A stretch of DNA of 64,000 bases from CAYMMX01 sp964391675 (GTDB lineage: Bacteria > Cyanobacteriota > Vampirovibrionia > Gastranaerophilales > Gastranaerophilaceae): assembly GCA_964391675.1 (NCBI GenBank), contig CAYMMX010000008.1, positions 1 to 64,000 of the forward strand. Direction: 5' to 3'. Below the pieces are notes generated by a model that was not told the DNA's origin, ran no database searches, and saw nothing but the letters and a program-made list of their open reading frames with translations. Both the position numbers and the translations under genes were made by a program. Every line of letters starts with the position of its first letter. The stretch's first letter is position 1. Shown in pieces: positions 51,326 to 59,724 of this stretch.

Positions 51326-52267
51326 ATGAAACTAATAATTCAAATACCTTGTTATAATGAAGAACAGACTTTACCTGTTGCTTTGTCAGCACTACCTAGT
51401 GCTATTGAAGGAATTGATGAAATTGAAATTTTAATTATTGATGATGGATCAACGGATAAAACTGTTGAAGTTGCAAAAAAATGTGGAGTTAATCACCTTA
51501 TTTCAATACCTAATAATGTTGGATTGGCGAAAGCTTTTTCGTTAGGGATTTCGAAGTCTTTGGAATTAGGCGCTGATATTATTGTAAATACTGATGCTGA
51601 TAATCAGTATTGTGCGGATGATATCGAAAAAATTGTGAAACCTATTTTAGAAATGCGCGCAGATATTGTTATAGGCGCGCGTCCTATAGAAAATATCGAG
51701 CATTTTTCTCTTACAAAAAAAATATTGCAAAAACTAGGCTCTTTCGTAATGAGATTAGTTAGTTCTACAAAAATTGAAGATGCAACAAGTGGTTTTAGAG
51801 CATTTTCAAAGAATGCCGCAGCTCAGATAAATGTTTTTGATAACTATACGTATACATTAGAAACTATAATCCAAGCAAAGGCTAAAGGATTAGAAATTGT
51901 CTCTGTTCCAATAAGAGTAAATCAGGAGCTTAGAAAATCAAGATTAATAAAGAATATATTTGATTATATAAAACGTTCATGTTTTACAATGATGAGAATG
52001 TTTATTGTTTACAGACCATTTAGATTTTTTGCATCAGTTAGTATTTTGTTCTTAATCCCCGGATTATTTCTTGGAATAAGATTTTTATATTATTATCTTA
52101 ACCATCACGGAGCCGGACATATTCAATCATTAATTCTTGCTTCCATTTTAATCTTAACCGGTGTACAGATAGGTTTGATTGCTGTTTTAGCGGATTTATT
52201 GTCTATAAACAGGAAACTGCTTGAAGATATTCAAACTCGTTTAAAAAAGAATACAAACTTAAAATAA
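51326..52267 (+). CDS. GT2 polyprenyl-phosphate glycosyltransferase
   Basis: 313 residues. GT-A fold start MKLIIQIPCYNEEQTL, nucleotide site IIDDGSTDKT, DXD-like NTDADNQY, and acceptor block TSGFRAFS. Two C-terminal membrane spans (FASVSILFLIPGLFLGI and SLILASILILTGVQIGLIAV), as in GtrB/dolichol-phosphate mannosyltransferase-like enzymes that load sugar on undecaprenyl phosphate. AAAGGTGGG precedes ATG 51326; the longer frame from 51272 overlaps the divergent gene. rnpB lies immediately downstream. Confidence 0.8.
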   Translation: MKLIIQIPCYNEEQTLPVALSALPSAIEGIDEIEILIIDDGSTDKTVEVAKKCGVNHLISIPNNVGLAKAFSLGISKSLELGADIIVNTDADNQYCADDIEKIVKPILEMRADIVIGARPIENIEHFSLTKKILQKLGSFVMRLVSSTKIEDATSGFRAFSKNAAAQINVFDNYTYTLETIIQAKAKGLEIVSVPIRVNQELRKSRLIKNIFDYIKRSCFTMMRMFIVYRPFRFFASVSILFLIPGLFLGIRFLYYYLNHHGAGHIQSLILASILILTGVQIGLIAVLADLLSINRKLLEDIQTRLKKNTNLK

Positions 52268-52285
52268 TTTTGTGTTAAACTGTAA

Positions 52286-52630
52286 ACGAAGTAGTCGGAT
52301 AATCGCGCCAAATTTTGGTGAGGAAAGTCCGGGCATCTAAGGACAAATCGCCGGGGAAATCCCGGAGGGTGTAAGCCCGTGGATAGTGCCACAGAAATGA
52401 AAACTGCTAACGGCTGAGCAATCAGTGCAAGCGATGGTGCAACGGTGAGTTAAGAGCTTCACCAGCGTATTTGAGAAAATACGGCTAGGTAAACCCCGAT
52501 TGGATGCAAGATTGAATGGGAATTTAAGGTTGTCCGCCGCTTCCCGAAAAATCGCTTGTGGTAATAAGTAATTATTATCCCAGACAGATGATTATCTAGA
52601 AACAGAACCCGGCTTATGAGCTACTTCTTT
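52286..52630 (+). ncRNA. rnpB: RNase P RNA (bacterial type A)
   Basis: P1 forms from GAAGTAG (52288-52294) and CTACTTC (52621-52627). Conserved core is present: GAGGAAAGTCCGGGC near 52320, GGAAATCCCGGAGGGTGTAAGCCCGTG, AACGGCTGAG, and the P4 partner ACAGAACCCGGCTTATGAG near the 3' end. About 340 bases, ends at a TTTTAT run. It processes 5' ends of tRNA precursors with the protein RnpA (not here). Confidence 0.95.
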
Positions 52631-52650
52631 TATTTATTTAGGTTAATTAA

Positions 52651-52688
52651 AATAAAATCGCAGATAATATATTATCTGCGATTTTATT
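52651..52688. terminator. Terminator between rnpB and the foldase gene
   Basis: 18-base perfect inverted repeat (52651-52668 with 52671-52688), then ATTTTTATA rightward and TTAATT leftward; mainly for the leftward foldase operon. Confidence 0.75.
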
Positions 52689-52706
52689 ATTTTTATATAT
52701 AGTTCG

Positions 52707-53867
52707 CTATTTTTTAATTGGTTCCGGGGTTGCGCTTTGTGAACTTGGATTAAGCTCTTCATTAGCAACAGGATTATTTTTTGCTTGTTGTCTTAAAGCA
52801 TTTTGAATATTTTCAGGATTAAATTCCGGATTTACATATACAATTTTTGCTTGTTTTTTTAGTGATTCAATTAATTTGTTCATTGCTTCTACTTGTTTTT
52901 GATTATTTAAATAAGCAATAATTTCAGGTTTAACTTTTTCAAAAGGTTCAATACCTTGTTTTTTTCTGTCTTTCACTAAAATAATATGGTATCCGTATGG
53001 TGATTGAACAACATCGCTAATTGTATTTGGTTTTAGTGAGAATGCAACTTTTGAAAACGGTTCAACCATTTCTTTTTTTGCAAAGAAACCTAAGTCCCCG
53101 CCTTGTTTTGAACTAGCTGTATCATCTGAATTCTCAATGGCAATTGAACTAAAATTGCCCGGATCTTTTTTAACTTCTGCTAAAATATTTTTTGCTTTTT
53201 GCAATTTTGTTGCCAATTCTTCATTTATCATTTTTTGAATTTCAGTTTTGCTTAATCCTTTATTTGTTGGTATAGACATTAGTTTCTGTTTAATTTCTTC
53301 CGGATTGGCAGAAATTAAAATGTGAGATGCTCTTACTTTATCAGGGTATTTAAATTTATTTATATTTTTATTATAGAATTTTTTTGCATCAGAATCTTTA
53401 ACGTTTATAGTTGATATCATGCTTATAAGTTTTTTAATTTTGACTTCTTCTATCAAATCACTTTTTAATTTAGCAGAGCTAATTCCATTTTGTTTTAAAA
53501 TTTCGTCAAATTTTTCTTTTGATCCTATTTGATCAATTATTGACTTTAATTCTTTATCTGTATCTTCTTTAGTCACTTTTATATTTCTTTTTTCAACTTC
53601 TTGGTCAATAAGCGCTTTAATAATTAATTCATTTACAACCTTATCTTTAATCATTAAATAAAAGAAACTATTTTTGTCTTCATTTATATTCATTCCCATT
53701 TGTGCAAACATAGAATTACTTGCTTCTTCATTCATTAATTTATCAAATTGAGATTTTGTAATATTTTGTTCATTAACTTTTACAATTGTATTTTTTGACC
53801 CAAAAGAGCAACCCGTTAATAACATTGTCGAAATTGCTATAATTGTAAGTAGTTTTTTCCCATTCAT
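52707..53867 (-). CDS. SurA/PrsA-like peptidyl-prolyl isomerase lipoprotein
   Basis: 386-residue lipoprotein: lipobox LLTGC puts the lipidated Cys at about residue 20. SurA-type N-terminal helical part (VNEQNITKSQFDKLMNEE, LIIKALIDQEV), then a parvulin domain: RASHILI, EVKKDPGNFSSIA, GGDLGFFAK, PFSKVAFSL, PYGYHIILV. A basic, Gln/Pro-rich tail follows. Assists folding of exported proteins. The most downstream gene of the murA-mfd unit. AAGGAG precedes the ATG. Confidence 0.88.
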   Translation of the reverse strand: MNGKKLLTIIAISTMLLTGCSFGSKNTIVKVNEQNITKSQFDKLMNEEASNSMFAQMGMNINEDKNSFFYLMIKDKVVNELIIKALIDQEVEKRNIKVTKEDTDKELKSIIDQIGSKEKFDEILKQNGISSAKLKSDLIEEVKIKKLISMISTINVKDSDAKKFYNKNINKFKYPDKVRASHILISANPEEIKQKLMSIPTNKGLSKTEIQKMINEELATKLQKAKNILAEVKKDPGNFSSIAIENSDDTASSKQGGDLGFFAKKEMVEPFSKVAFSLKPNTISDVVQSPYGYHIILVKDRKKQGIEPFEKVKPEIIAYLNNQKQVEAMNKLIESLKKQAKIVYVNPEFNPENIQNALRQQAKNNPVANEELNPSSQSATPEPIKK

Positions 53868-53883
53868 TATAATACTCCTTTTA

Positions 53884-56800
53884 TTATTTATTTGTATACT
53901 CGTGTTTTATCTTATGTATATAATAAAACAAATCTGTTAATATGTTAAATATTTCATTAAAATTTATATACGAATTATTTAATAGAATAATTGAATTCCC
54001 TTCAGTACAAGCTTTTGGGGCAGAAATAAATTTTATATATTTTGTAATATTTGGAGGTATTTTCTTTTGAATTATATTATATTCAGCTTGTAGATAAGGA
54101 GTATAAATTCTTATATTCTCAGGAGTTTCTCTAATTACAGAAATACCAACCTCGGTTGCAGATAATCTTAGCTTAATAAGTTTAATTAAGTTTTGTACGC
54201 ACTCAGGAGGTTTAGAGAACCTGTCTTTCCACTCTTCTGTTATATAGTCTAATTCAACTTGTGATTTTACATCAGAAAGCCTTTTGTATTCAATCATTTT
54301 CTGTTCAGTAGAACCTACCCATTCATTTGGTATGTATGCAGTTACGTTTATGTCTACTATTGTTTGCTGAATTTTTTCTTCTATTTCTCCTTTTAATTCG
54401 TTAACAGTTTCTTCTAAAAGTTGGCAGTAAGTATCAAATCCGACATTTACCATGTGTCCGTGTTGTTTTGTACCTAATATATTGCCTATTCCTCTTATTT
54501 CTATGTCTCTTAGAGCAACCTGGTAGCCGCTTCCTAATGTTGTAAATTCTTTTATTGCTTTTAATCTCTCGATAGCTTCCTGAGTCAGATTTTTATTTTT
54601 TTTGTAAAAACAATAGCAGTAGGCTTGTCTCTCAGATCTTCCGACTCTTCCTCTTAATTGGTATAATTGAGCAAGTCCAAATTTATCCGCATCATGAATT
54701 ATAATCGTATTTGCATTAGGAATATCTAAACCAGATTCGATTATTGTTGTACACAAAAGGATATCAAACTCTTTGTTTGCAAAACCTAGCATAACTTGTT
54801 CCAATTTTTTTTCATTAAGTTGTGCGTGTCCTATAACAATTCTCGCATTTGGCACTATTTTTTCTAATTGATGCTTAAATTCTTCTATAGTTTCTACTCT
54901 ATTATATAAATAATAGATTTGGCCATCTCTATCGATTTCATGTATAATCGCATTTCTCAGCGATAATTCATTAAACTCTCCTACAAAAGTTTTTACGGGC
55001 AGCCTGTTAGTTGGGGGAGTATTAATAACGCTCATGTCTTTTATTCCTGATAATGACATGTACAATGTTCTTGGAATAGGAGTTGCAGACATGCTTATTA
55101 TATCTATATTTTCTTTTAATTGTTTTAATTTTTCTTTATGCCTTACTCCAAATCTATGCTCCTCATCAATTACCATCAATCCTAAATTTTTAAATAAAAT
55201 GTCATTTTGTAGTAATCTGTGAGTAGCTATAACAACATCACATGTTCCTGTTGCAAGCTCTTTTAAGGTGTTTTTTTGTTCTTTAACATTTCTGAACCTT
55301 GATAATAATTGAACATTTATACCAAATGGTTTAAATCTTTCTTCTATTGTTTGAAAGTGTTGCATTGCTAAGATAGTTGTCGGAACAATTACAGCTACCT
55401 GTTTTCCTGACGAGATGCCTTTAAATATTGCTCTTATTGCGACTTCTGTTTTCCCAAATCCAACATCACCGCATATTAATCTATCCATAGGATTGTTACT
55501 TTCCATATCAGATTTAACGTCTATAATTGCTTTCATTTGATCAGGAGTTTCAATGTATTCAAATGCTTCTTCCATTTCGATTTGCAATGGGGAATCTGGT
55601 TCAAAAGATATTCCTTCTTGTATTTTTCTTTTAGCATATAACCTTAATAAATCATATGCTATTTTTTCAACTTCTTTTTTTACTTTAGATTTTGTGTTTG
55701 TCCAATCGCTCCCGCCCATTCTTGAAAGATGCGGTTTTATTGTTCCTGAACCGCGATATCTGCAAAGCAGATTAACTTGCTCCGCAGGCATATGCAGTTT
55801 ATCGTTATTTGCGTATTCTATTGTTAAATAGTCTTTATATTGGCCATCAAGTTGTTGTTGATTCAATCCCTTATATATTCCTACGCCATGTATAGAATGT
55901 ACGACATATTCACCTTCTTTTATATCATTAATACTTTCAATATATTCTTGTTTTTCTTTATAATATGAGCGCTTAGAGGAAGTAATCTCTTTCGGGCGTT
56001 TGTTAAATAATTCTCGATCAGTTAGCAATATTGTTTTTAAATCGTCCAAAATACATCCTGAAGCAGAAATATTTGGTATCATTTCAAATATATTAATATT
56101 AGATTCATTAAAGATAGTCTTTACTCTTTCAGGATAGTCCGTTGCCATTATTATTTGATATTCAGGCTTTGAATTTATGAAATTTGTAATTTCTTCCAAA
56201 CTATTAAAATATCCCTTTAAAGGTTGTGAATTAACTTCAATCATGTCATCCAAGCTGAAATCAATAAAATTATTTAACCCAATTTTTTCAAAACCTGCAA
56301 TTTGATTATAAAATTCTTCTATATCAAAATGATTTTTTTGTTTAATTTCATAGTTTAAGCCAAGTTTAAGATTTTGATGATATTGATTTTGATAATTATC
56401 CGAAATAAATTTGTATTTTGAAAAGATTTCAGTCATTTCGTCAAATACGATAATATAGTCTTTTTTTAAATAATCTAGTATGCTTACAAGTTTAGTATTA
56501 AAGTAGCTTTGATATACTCCTATTCCTTCAAAATAATTTTCAATTTCAATTTTTTCTTTTAAAAATGCTGCTAATTTTTGATTGTTGTTGATGGTGAATT
56601 TAAATATAGGTTTAATACTTATACAGTCTGTTTTATTAATGCTTTTTTGAGTTTCGTTATTAAAATATCTTAAATCTACTATTTCATCTCCCCATAACTC
56701 TATTCTTACAGGGTATTCATCCAGAGAGAAAACATCGATAATATCTCCTCTTATTGAAAATTCTGAAATATCACTTACCATTGTAGAATGTTTATAGCCC

Positions 56801-57255
56801 AAGTTAATTAATTTTTGAGCCAATTCTTTTGGGTTTAGTTCATCACCAATTTTTAAGTTAATAGAGTTTTCTGTAAAGAATTCTTGTTCGGGAAACTTTT
56901 CTAAAAGAGCTTTCACAGGTGAAATTATAATCTTTTCTGATGAGTTTAATATTTTTAATTGCTTCGCATAATCATATAAATTTGGTGTAATTGTTTCGTA
57001 AAGGGACACATTTTGAAAAGGTAAAATTTCAGAATATAGTTCAAATGCTGTTATTAAATCATTCTGATACTTCAAAGCGTTTTGTTCAGTCGACGTTATA
57101 AATAATATATTTTTATTAGAAATTTTGCTTACAAAATTTAGTATAAACAGTCTTAAAAAGGATGTTAAACCTGTTATTGTAAAAGACTTATTTATTAATA
57201 AATTTCTTTTTAAGCGGGAGAAATTTTTACAATTATCGATATTAATATTTAACAT
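53884..57255 (-). CDS. mfd: Transcription-repair coupling factor Mfd
   Basis: 1123 residues. Displaces stalled RNA polymerase and recruits UvrA. RNA-polymerase interaction domain at VVHSIHGVGIYKGLN near residue 470, SF2/RecG-type translocase with GDVGFGKTEV, DEEHRFGV, SATPIPRT and QLRGRVGRS; the C-terminal TRCF domain follows (RLSDVKSQVELDYITEEWKDRF). N-terminal UvrB-homology region retained. Between the 110-residue gene and the foldase gene, tightly packed, in one operon. Confidence 0.95.
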   Translation of the reverse strand: MLNINIDNCKNFSRLKRNLLINKSFTITGLTSFLRLFILNFVSKISNKNILFITSTEQNALKYQNDLITAFELYSEILPFQNVSLYETITPNLYDYAKQLKILNSSEKIIISPVKALLEKFPEQEFFTENSINLKIGDELNPKELAQKLINLGYKHSTMVSDISEFSIRGDIIDVFSLDEYPVRIELWGDEIVDLRYFNNETQKSINKTDCISIKPIFKFTINNNQKLAAFLKEKIEIENYFEGIGVYQSYFNTKLVSILDYLKKDYIIVFDEMTEIFSKYKFISDNYQNQYHQNLKLGLNYEIKQKNHFDIEEFYNQIAGFEKIGLNNFIDFSLDDMIEVNSQPLKGYFNSLEEITNFINSKPEYQIIMATDYPERVKTIFNESNINIFEMIPNISASGCILDDLKTILLTDRELFNKRPKEITSSKRSYYKEKQEYIESINDIKEGEYVVHSIHGVGIYKGLNQQQLDGQYKDYLTIEYANNDKLHMPAEQVNLLCRYRGSGTIKPHLSRMGGSDWTNTKSKVKKEVEKIAYDLLRLYAKRKIQEGISFEPDSPLQIEMEEAFEYIETPDQMKAIIDVKSDMESNNPMDRLICGDVGFGKTEVAIRAIFKGISSGKQVAVIVPTTILAMQHFQTIEERFKPFGINVQLLSRFRNVKEQKNTLKELATGTCDVVIATHRLLQNDILFKNLGLMVIDEEHRFGVRHKEKLKQLKENIDIISMSATPIPRTLYMSLSGIKDMSVINTPPTNRLPVKTFVGEFNELSLRNAIIHEIDRDGQIYYLYNRVETIEEFKHQLEKIVPNARIVIGHAQLNEKKLEQVMLGFANKEFDILLCTTIIESGLDIPNANTIIIHDADKFGLAQLYQLRGRVGRSERQAYCYCFYKKNKNLTQEAIERLKAIKEFTTLGSGYQVALRDIEIRGIGNILGTKQHGHMVNVGFDTYCQLLEETVNELKGEIEEKIQQTIVDINVTAYIPNEWVGSTEQKMIEYKRLSDVKSQVELDYITEEWKDRFSKPPECVQNLIKLIKLRLSATEVGISVIRETPENIRIYTPYLQAEYNIIQKKIPPNITKYIKFISAPKACTEGNSIILLNNSYINFNEIFNILTDLFYYIHKIKHEYTNK

Positions 57256-57256
57256 T

Positions 57257-57589
57257 TTATTTTAAATTAGGACTTTCGTATTCAATCCCTATTTCTTTTA
57301 GTGTTGTAATGAAATGCTCAGCGCATGCTCGTTGGATGTTGGGTGGAACCACTCTCAATAATTCTACAGTTCTTGAAATGATAGGATCATTGTCATACCA
57401 ACGGTTCCCATTAACCGGTTTGACTAGTTCATAAAATTTTTCAATCGCGTCTTTGGATACTTTTTCTTCAATTTTGATTAAAAAATTTTCTGCCTGAGCT
57501 TTCAATTCATCCTGATAATTTTTTAAAAGTTCGACTACTTCCAACAATAAAGGGTCATGGTCGTACCATCTTTTATATGCGGGACTCAT
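57257..57589 (-). CDS. Small duplicated RWYD-D-DP protein
   Basis: 110 residues built from two copies of one unit: RWYDHDPLLLEVVELLKN (residues ~7-24) and RWYDNDPIISRTVELLRV (~63-80), each followed by a helix rich in Ala/Glu (QAENFLIKIEE; CAEHFITTLKE). The RWYD-x-DP start is also known from other small proteins in gut clostridia and cyanobacterial relatives, function unknown. It overlaps murA by 17 bases and is 1 base from mfd, so it is translated as part of that operon. Confidence 0.65.
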   Translation of the reverse strand: MSPAYKRWYDHDPLLLEVVELLKNYQDELKAQAENFLIKIEEKVSKDAIEKFYELVKPVNGNRWYDNDPIISRTVELLRVVPPNIQRACAEHFITTLKEIGIEYESPNLK

Positions 57590-58892
57590 TGTATAATCCT
57601 TCTCTTATATTTACTCCGGAGGTGTCATTATAACGTTCTATTTTTCCACCTAACATTTTAATTTTATCTTCAAAATTTTCATAACCTCTGTCGATATGAT
57701 GAAGATTGTCAATAACAGATATTCCTTCAGCCATAAAACCTGCTACAGCTAAAGCAGCTCCAGCCCTTAAATCGCTGGCACTTAAATTAGCATTAGTAAG
57801 TTTTTTAACTCCTTTTATTATAGCATGATTTCTGTCTTGATGTATATCCGCTCCCATTCTTCTAAGATCGGGAACTTGCATAAAACGATTTTCATATAAG
57901 CTTTCTGTTATAATTCCTACACCGTTAGCTGTTGTTAAAAGAACCATAGCCATTGATTGTAAATCTGTTGGGAAACCCGGATAGGGTTGTGTAATAAAAT
58001 TAATAGAGTTTAGCCGATTTTTACAAGAAACCTCGAGAGCTGTAGGTTCAATTAATTTTATATTTGCACCCATTTTTAGTAATTTATCATTAAAGAAGGT
58101 TAAATGTCCAGGAAAAACATTCCTGATAATTGCTTTTCCTTTTGTAGCAACAACGGCTGTCATGTATGTTCCTGCCTCTATTCTGTCAGGGATGGTTGTG
58201 TATTCTATTGCATGAAGTTTATCCGGAGCTACTCCGTTTATAACTATTTCAGATGTTCCTGCCCCTGATACATCTGCCCCCATTGTATTTAAAAAGTTCG
58301 CTAAATCAATAATTTCAGGTTCTTGAGCAGCATTTTGAATTCTTGTTGAGCCTTCGGCTAATATTGATGCAAGCATAAGATTTTCTGTTGCTCCTACTGA
58401 TGGAATATCAAGATACACATCAGCTCCAACAAGTTTAGATGCCTTTGCATGCACATAACCGTTTTCGATTTTAATTTTTGCACCAAGAGCTTCTAAGCCT
58501 TTAATGTGAAAATCAACTCTTCTTTCTCCTATTGCACAACCTCCGGGCAAAGCTACAATTGCTTCTTTACATCTTGAAACCAATGCCCCTAAAATTATAA
58601 AAGAAGCTCTCATTTTACTTACTAAATCATATTTTGCAGTTATATTGGTAATATTTGTTGCATCTATTACAACTGATTTTTCTTTTTTATCATAATAAAT
58701 TTTTGTTCCCAATTCTTCAATTACGTTTAACATAATGTCAACATCTGTTAAATCCGGAACATTATATATCTTGGTTTCACCTTTAGCTAAAATTGCTGCT
58801 GCCATTAATTTTAATACAGCATTTTTTGCTCCGCCAATGGAAACTTCGCCTTTGAGTGGTGTTCCACCCTTTATTTTAAACTTCTCGGACAA
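57573..58892 (-). CDS. murA: UDP-N-acetylglucosamine 1-carboxyvinyltransferase
   Basis: First committed step of peptidoglycan synthesis. 439 residues, normal. GGAKNAVLKLMAAAIL near the start, KMRASFIILGALVSRC, PGGCAIGERRVDFHIKG with the Cys that reacts with fosfomycin, and GYPGFPTDLQSMAM. I favour TTG 58892 with GGAGGG just upstream; an alternative ATG at 58937 would add 15 residues and would be leaderless because TATAGT stands six bases before it. Conserved N-terminus supports the TTG. Confidence 0.95.
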   Translation of the reverse strand: MSEKFKIKGGTPLKGEVSIGGAKNAVLKLMAAAILAKGETKIYNVPDLTDVDIMLNVIEELGTKIYYDKKEKSVVIDATNITNITAKYDLVSKMRASFIILGALVSRCKEAIVALPGGCAIGERRVDFHIKGLEALGAKIKIENGYVHAKASKLVGADVYLDIPSVGATENLMLASILAEGSTRIQNAAQEPEIIDLANFLNTMGADVSGAGTSEIVINGVAPDKLHAIEYTTIPDRIEAGTYMTAVVATKGKAIIRNVFPGHLTFFNDKLLKMGANIKLIEPTALEVSCKNRLNSINFITQPYPGFPTDLQSMAMVLLTTANGVGIITESLYENRFMQVPDLRRMGADIHQDRNHAIIKGVKKLTNANLSASDLRAGAALAVAGFMAEGISVIDNLHHIDRGYENFEDKIKMLGGKIERYNDTSGVNIREGLYNESRI

Positions 58893-59081
58893 AATCCCTC
58901 CGATTATACAATCTCTAATACTAACACCATAATACAACTATATTGTTTTAATGTAAATAGATTAACTAATGTAAAAATATATTCTCTAAAATACTATGAG
59001 TTTGGTAATATCTCCCCTTTTGTCAATTTTATTTAATAAATTGTTTTTATATATATGTAAGGTGTTGTGGAGGTTTTAATC

Positions 59082-59603
59082 ATGGCTTTAGCGAAAATTT
59101 ATGGTGATACTTTAATTGAAAATAAAGTATTATCACTTGTTTCTAAAAGTAATAAAGTAGATGAAAATAATAGCATATTTGCTAGTTATCCGATGAAACC
59201 AAATTCGGTTTCGGCTTCAGTATCATCTCAAACAGATAAAGAGTTTGAAGTAATTTGCAAAAATGTTTCAAAAAAATTAGATAATATTCCTATTCCTTTT
59301 AGTTTTTTGGGGTCTAAAAAAATTAAAAATGAAACAATGCAAGTTTTGAATGATCCTACATTTAAATCAGGTGTTACTGATATTTTGGAAACTGCAAGAA
59401 ATAGTAAGCCTGAAAACATGAATAAAAATATTATTGAATTATGTAGAGATAAGGATACTTATAATAAAGTATTAATTTTTGTTAGAAATAGTGCTAAAAA
59501 TCATTCAACAATTAATTCGATTTTAAATAATAAATCACTTGACAGCAAGCTTTATGAATATTTAAAAAGTGATAAAGCATTAGAAATGTTAAAATCTGCA
59601 TGA
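59082..59603 (+). CDS. Helical protein of unknown function
   Basis: 173 residues, no signal peptide, predominantly helical with Lys/Asn/Ser-rich composition. An N-terminal segment (LAKIYGDTLIENKVL) and a C-terminal helical bundle (IIELCRDKDTYNKVLIFV, LDSKLYEYLKSDKALEML). GTGGAGG 8 bases before ATG 59082 supports this start over the in-frame ATG at 59067. No family recognised. It stands between murA (divergent) and leuS, so it probably has its own promoter. Confidence 0.5.
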   Translation: MALAKIYGDTLIENKVLSLVSKSNKVDENNSIFASYPMKPNSVSASVSSQTDKEFEVICKNVSKKLDNIPIPFSFLGSKKIKNETMQVLNDPTFKSGVTDILETARNSKPENMNKNIIELCRDKDTYNKVLIFVRNSAKNHSTINSILNNKSLDSKLYEYLKSDKALEMLKSA

Positions 59604-59724
59604 TTAAACTTTTATCATTTTAATTTCCTTTATTTTTGATTTAAATATTTTATGCTAAAATTTAAACATAAGTATTAAGAATAGGTTTTGGCACTATTTG
59701 TGTCAATTTTAAAGGATATTTAAA

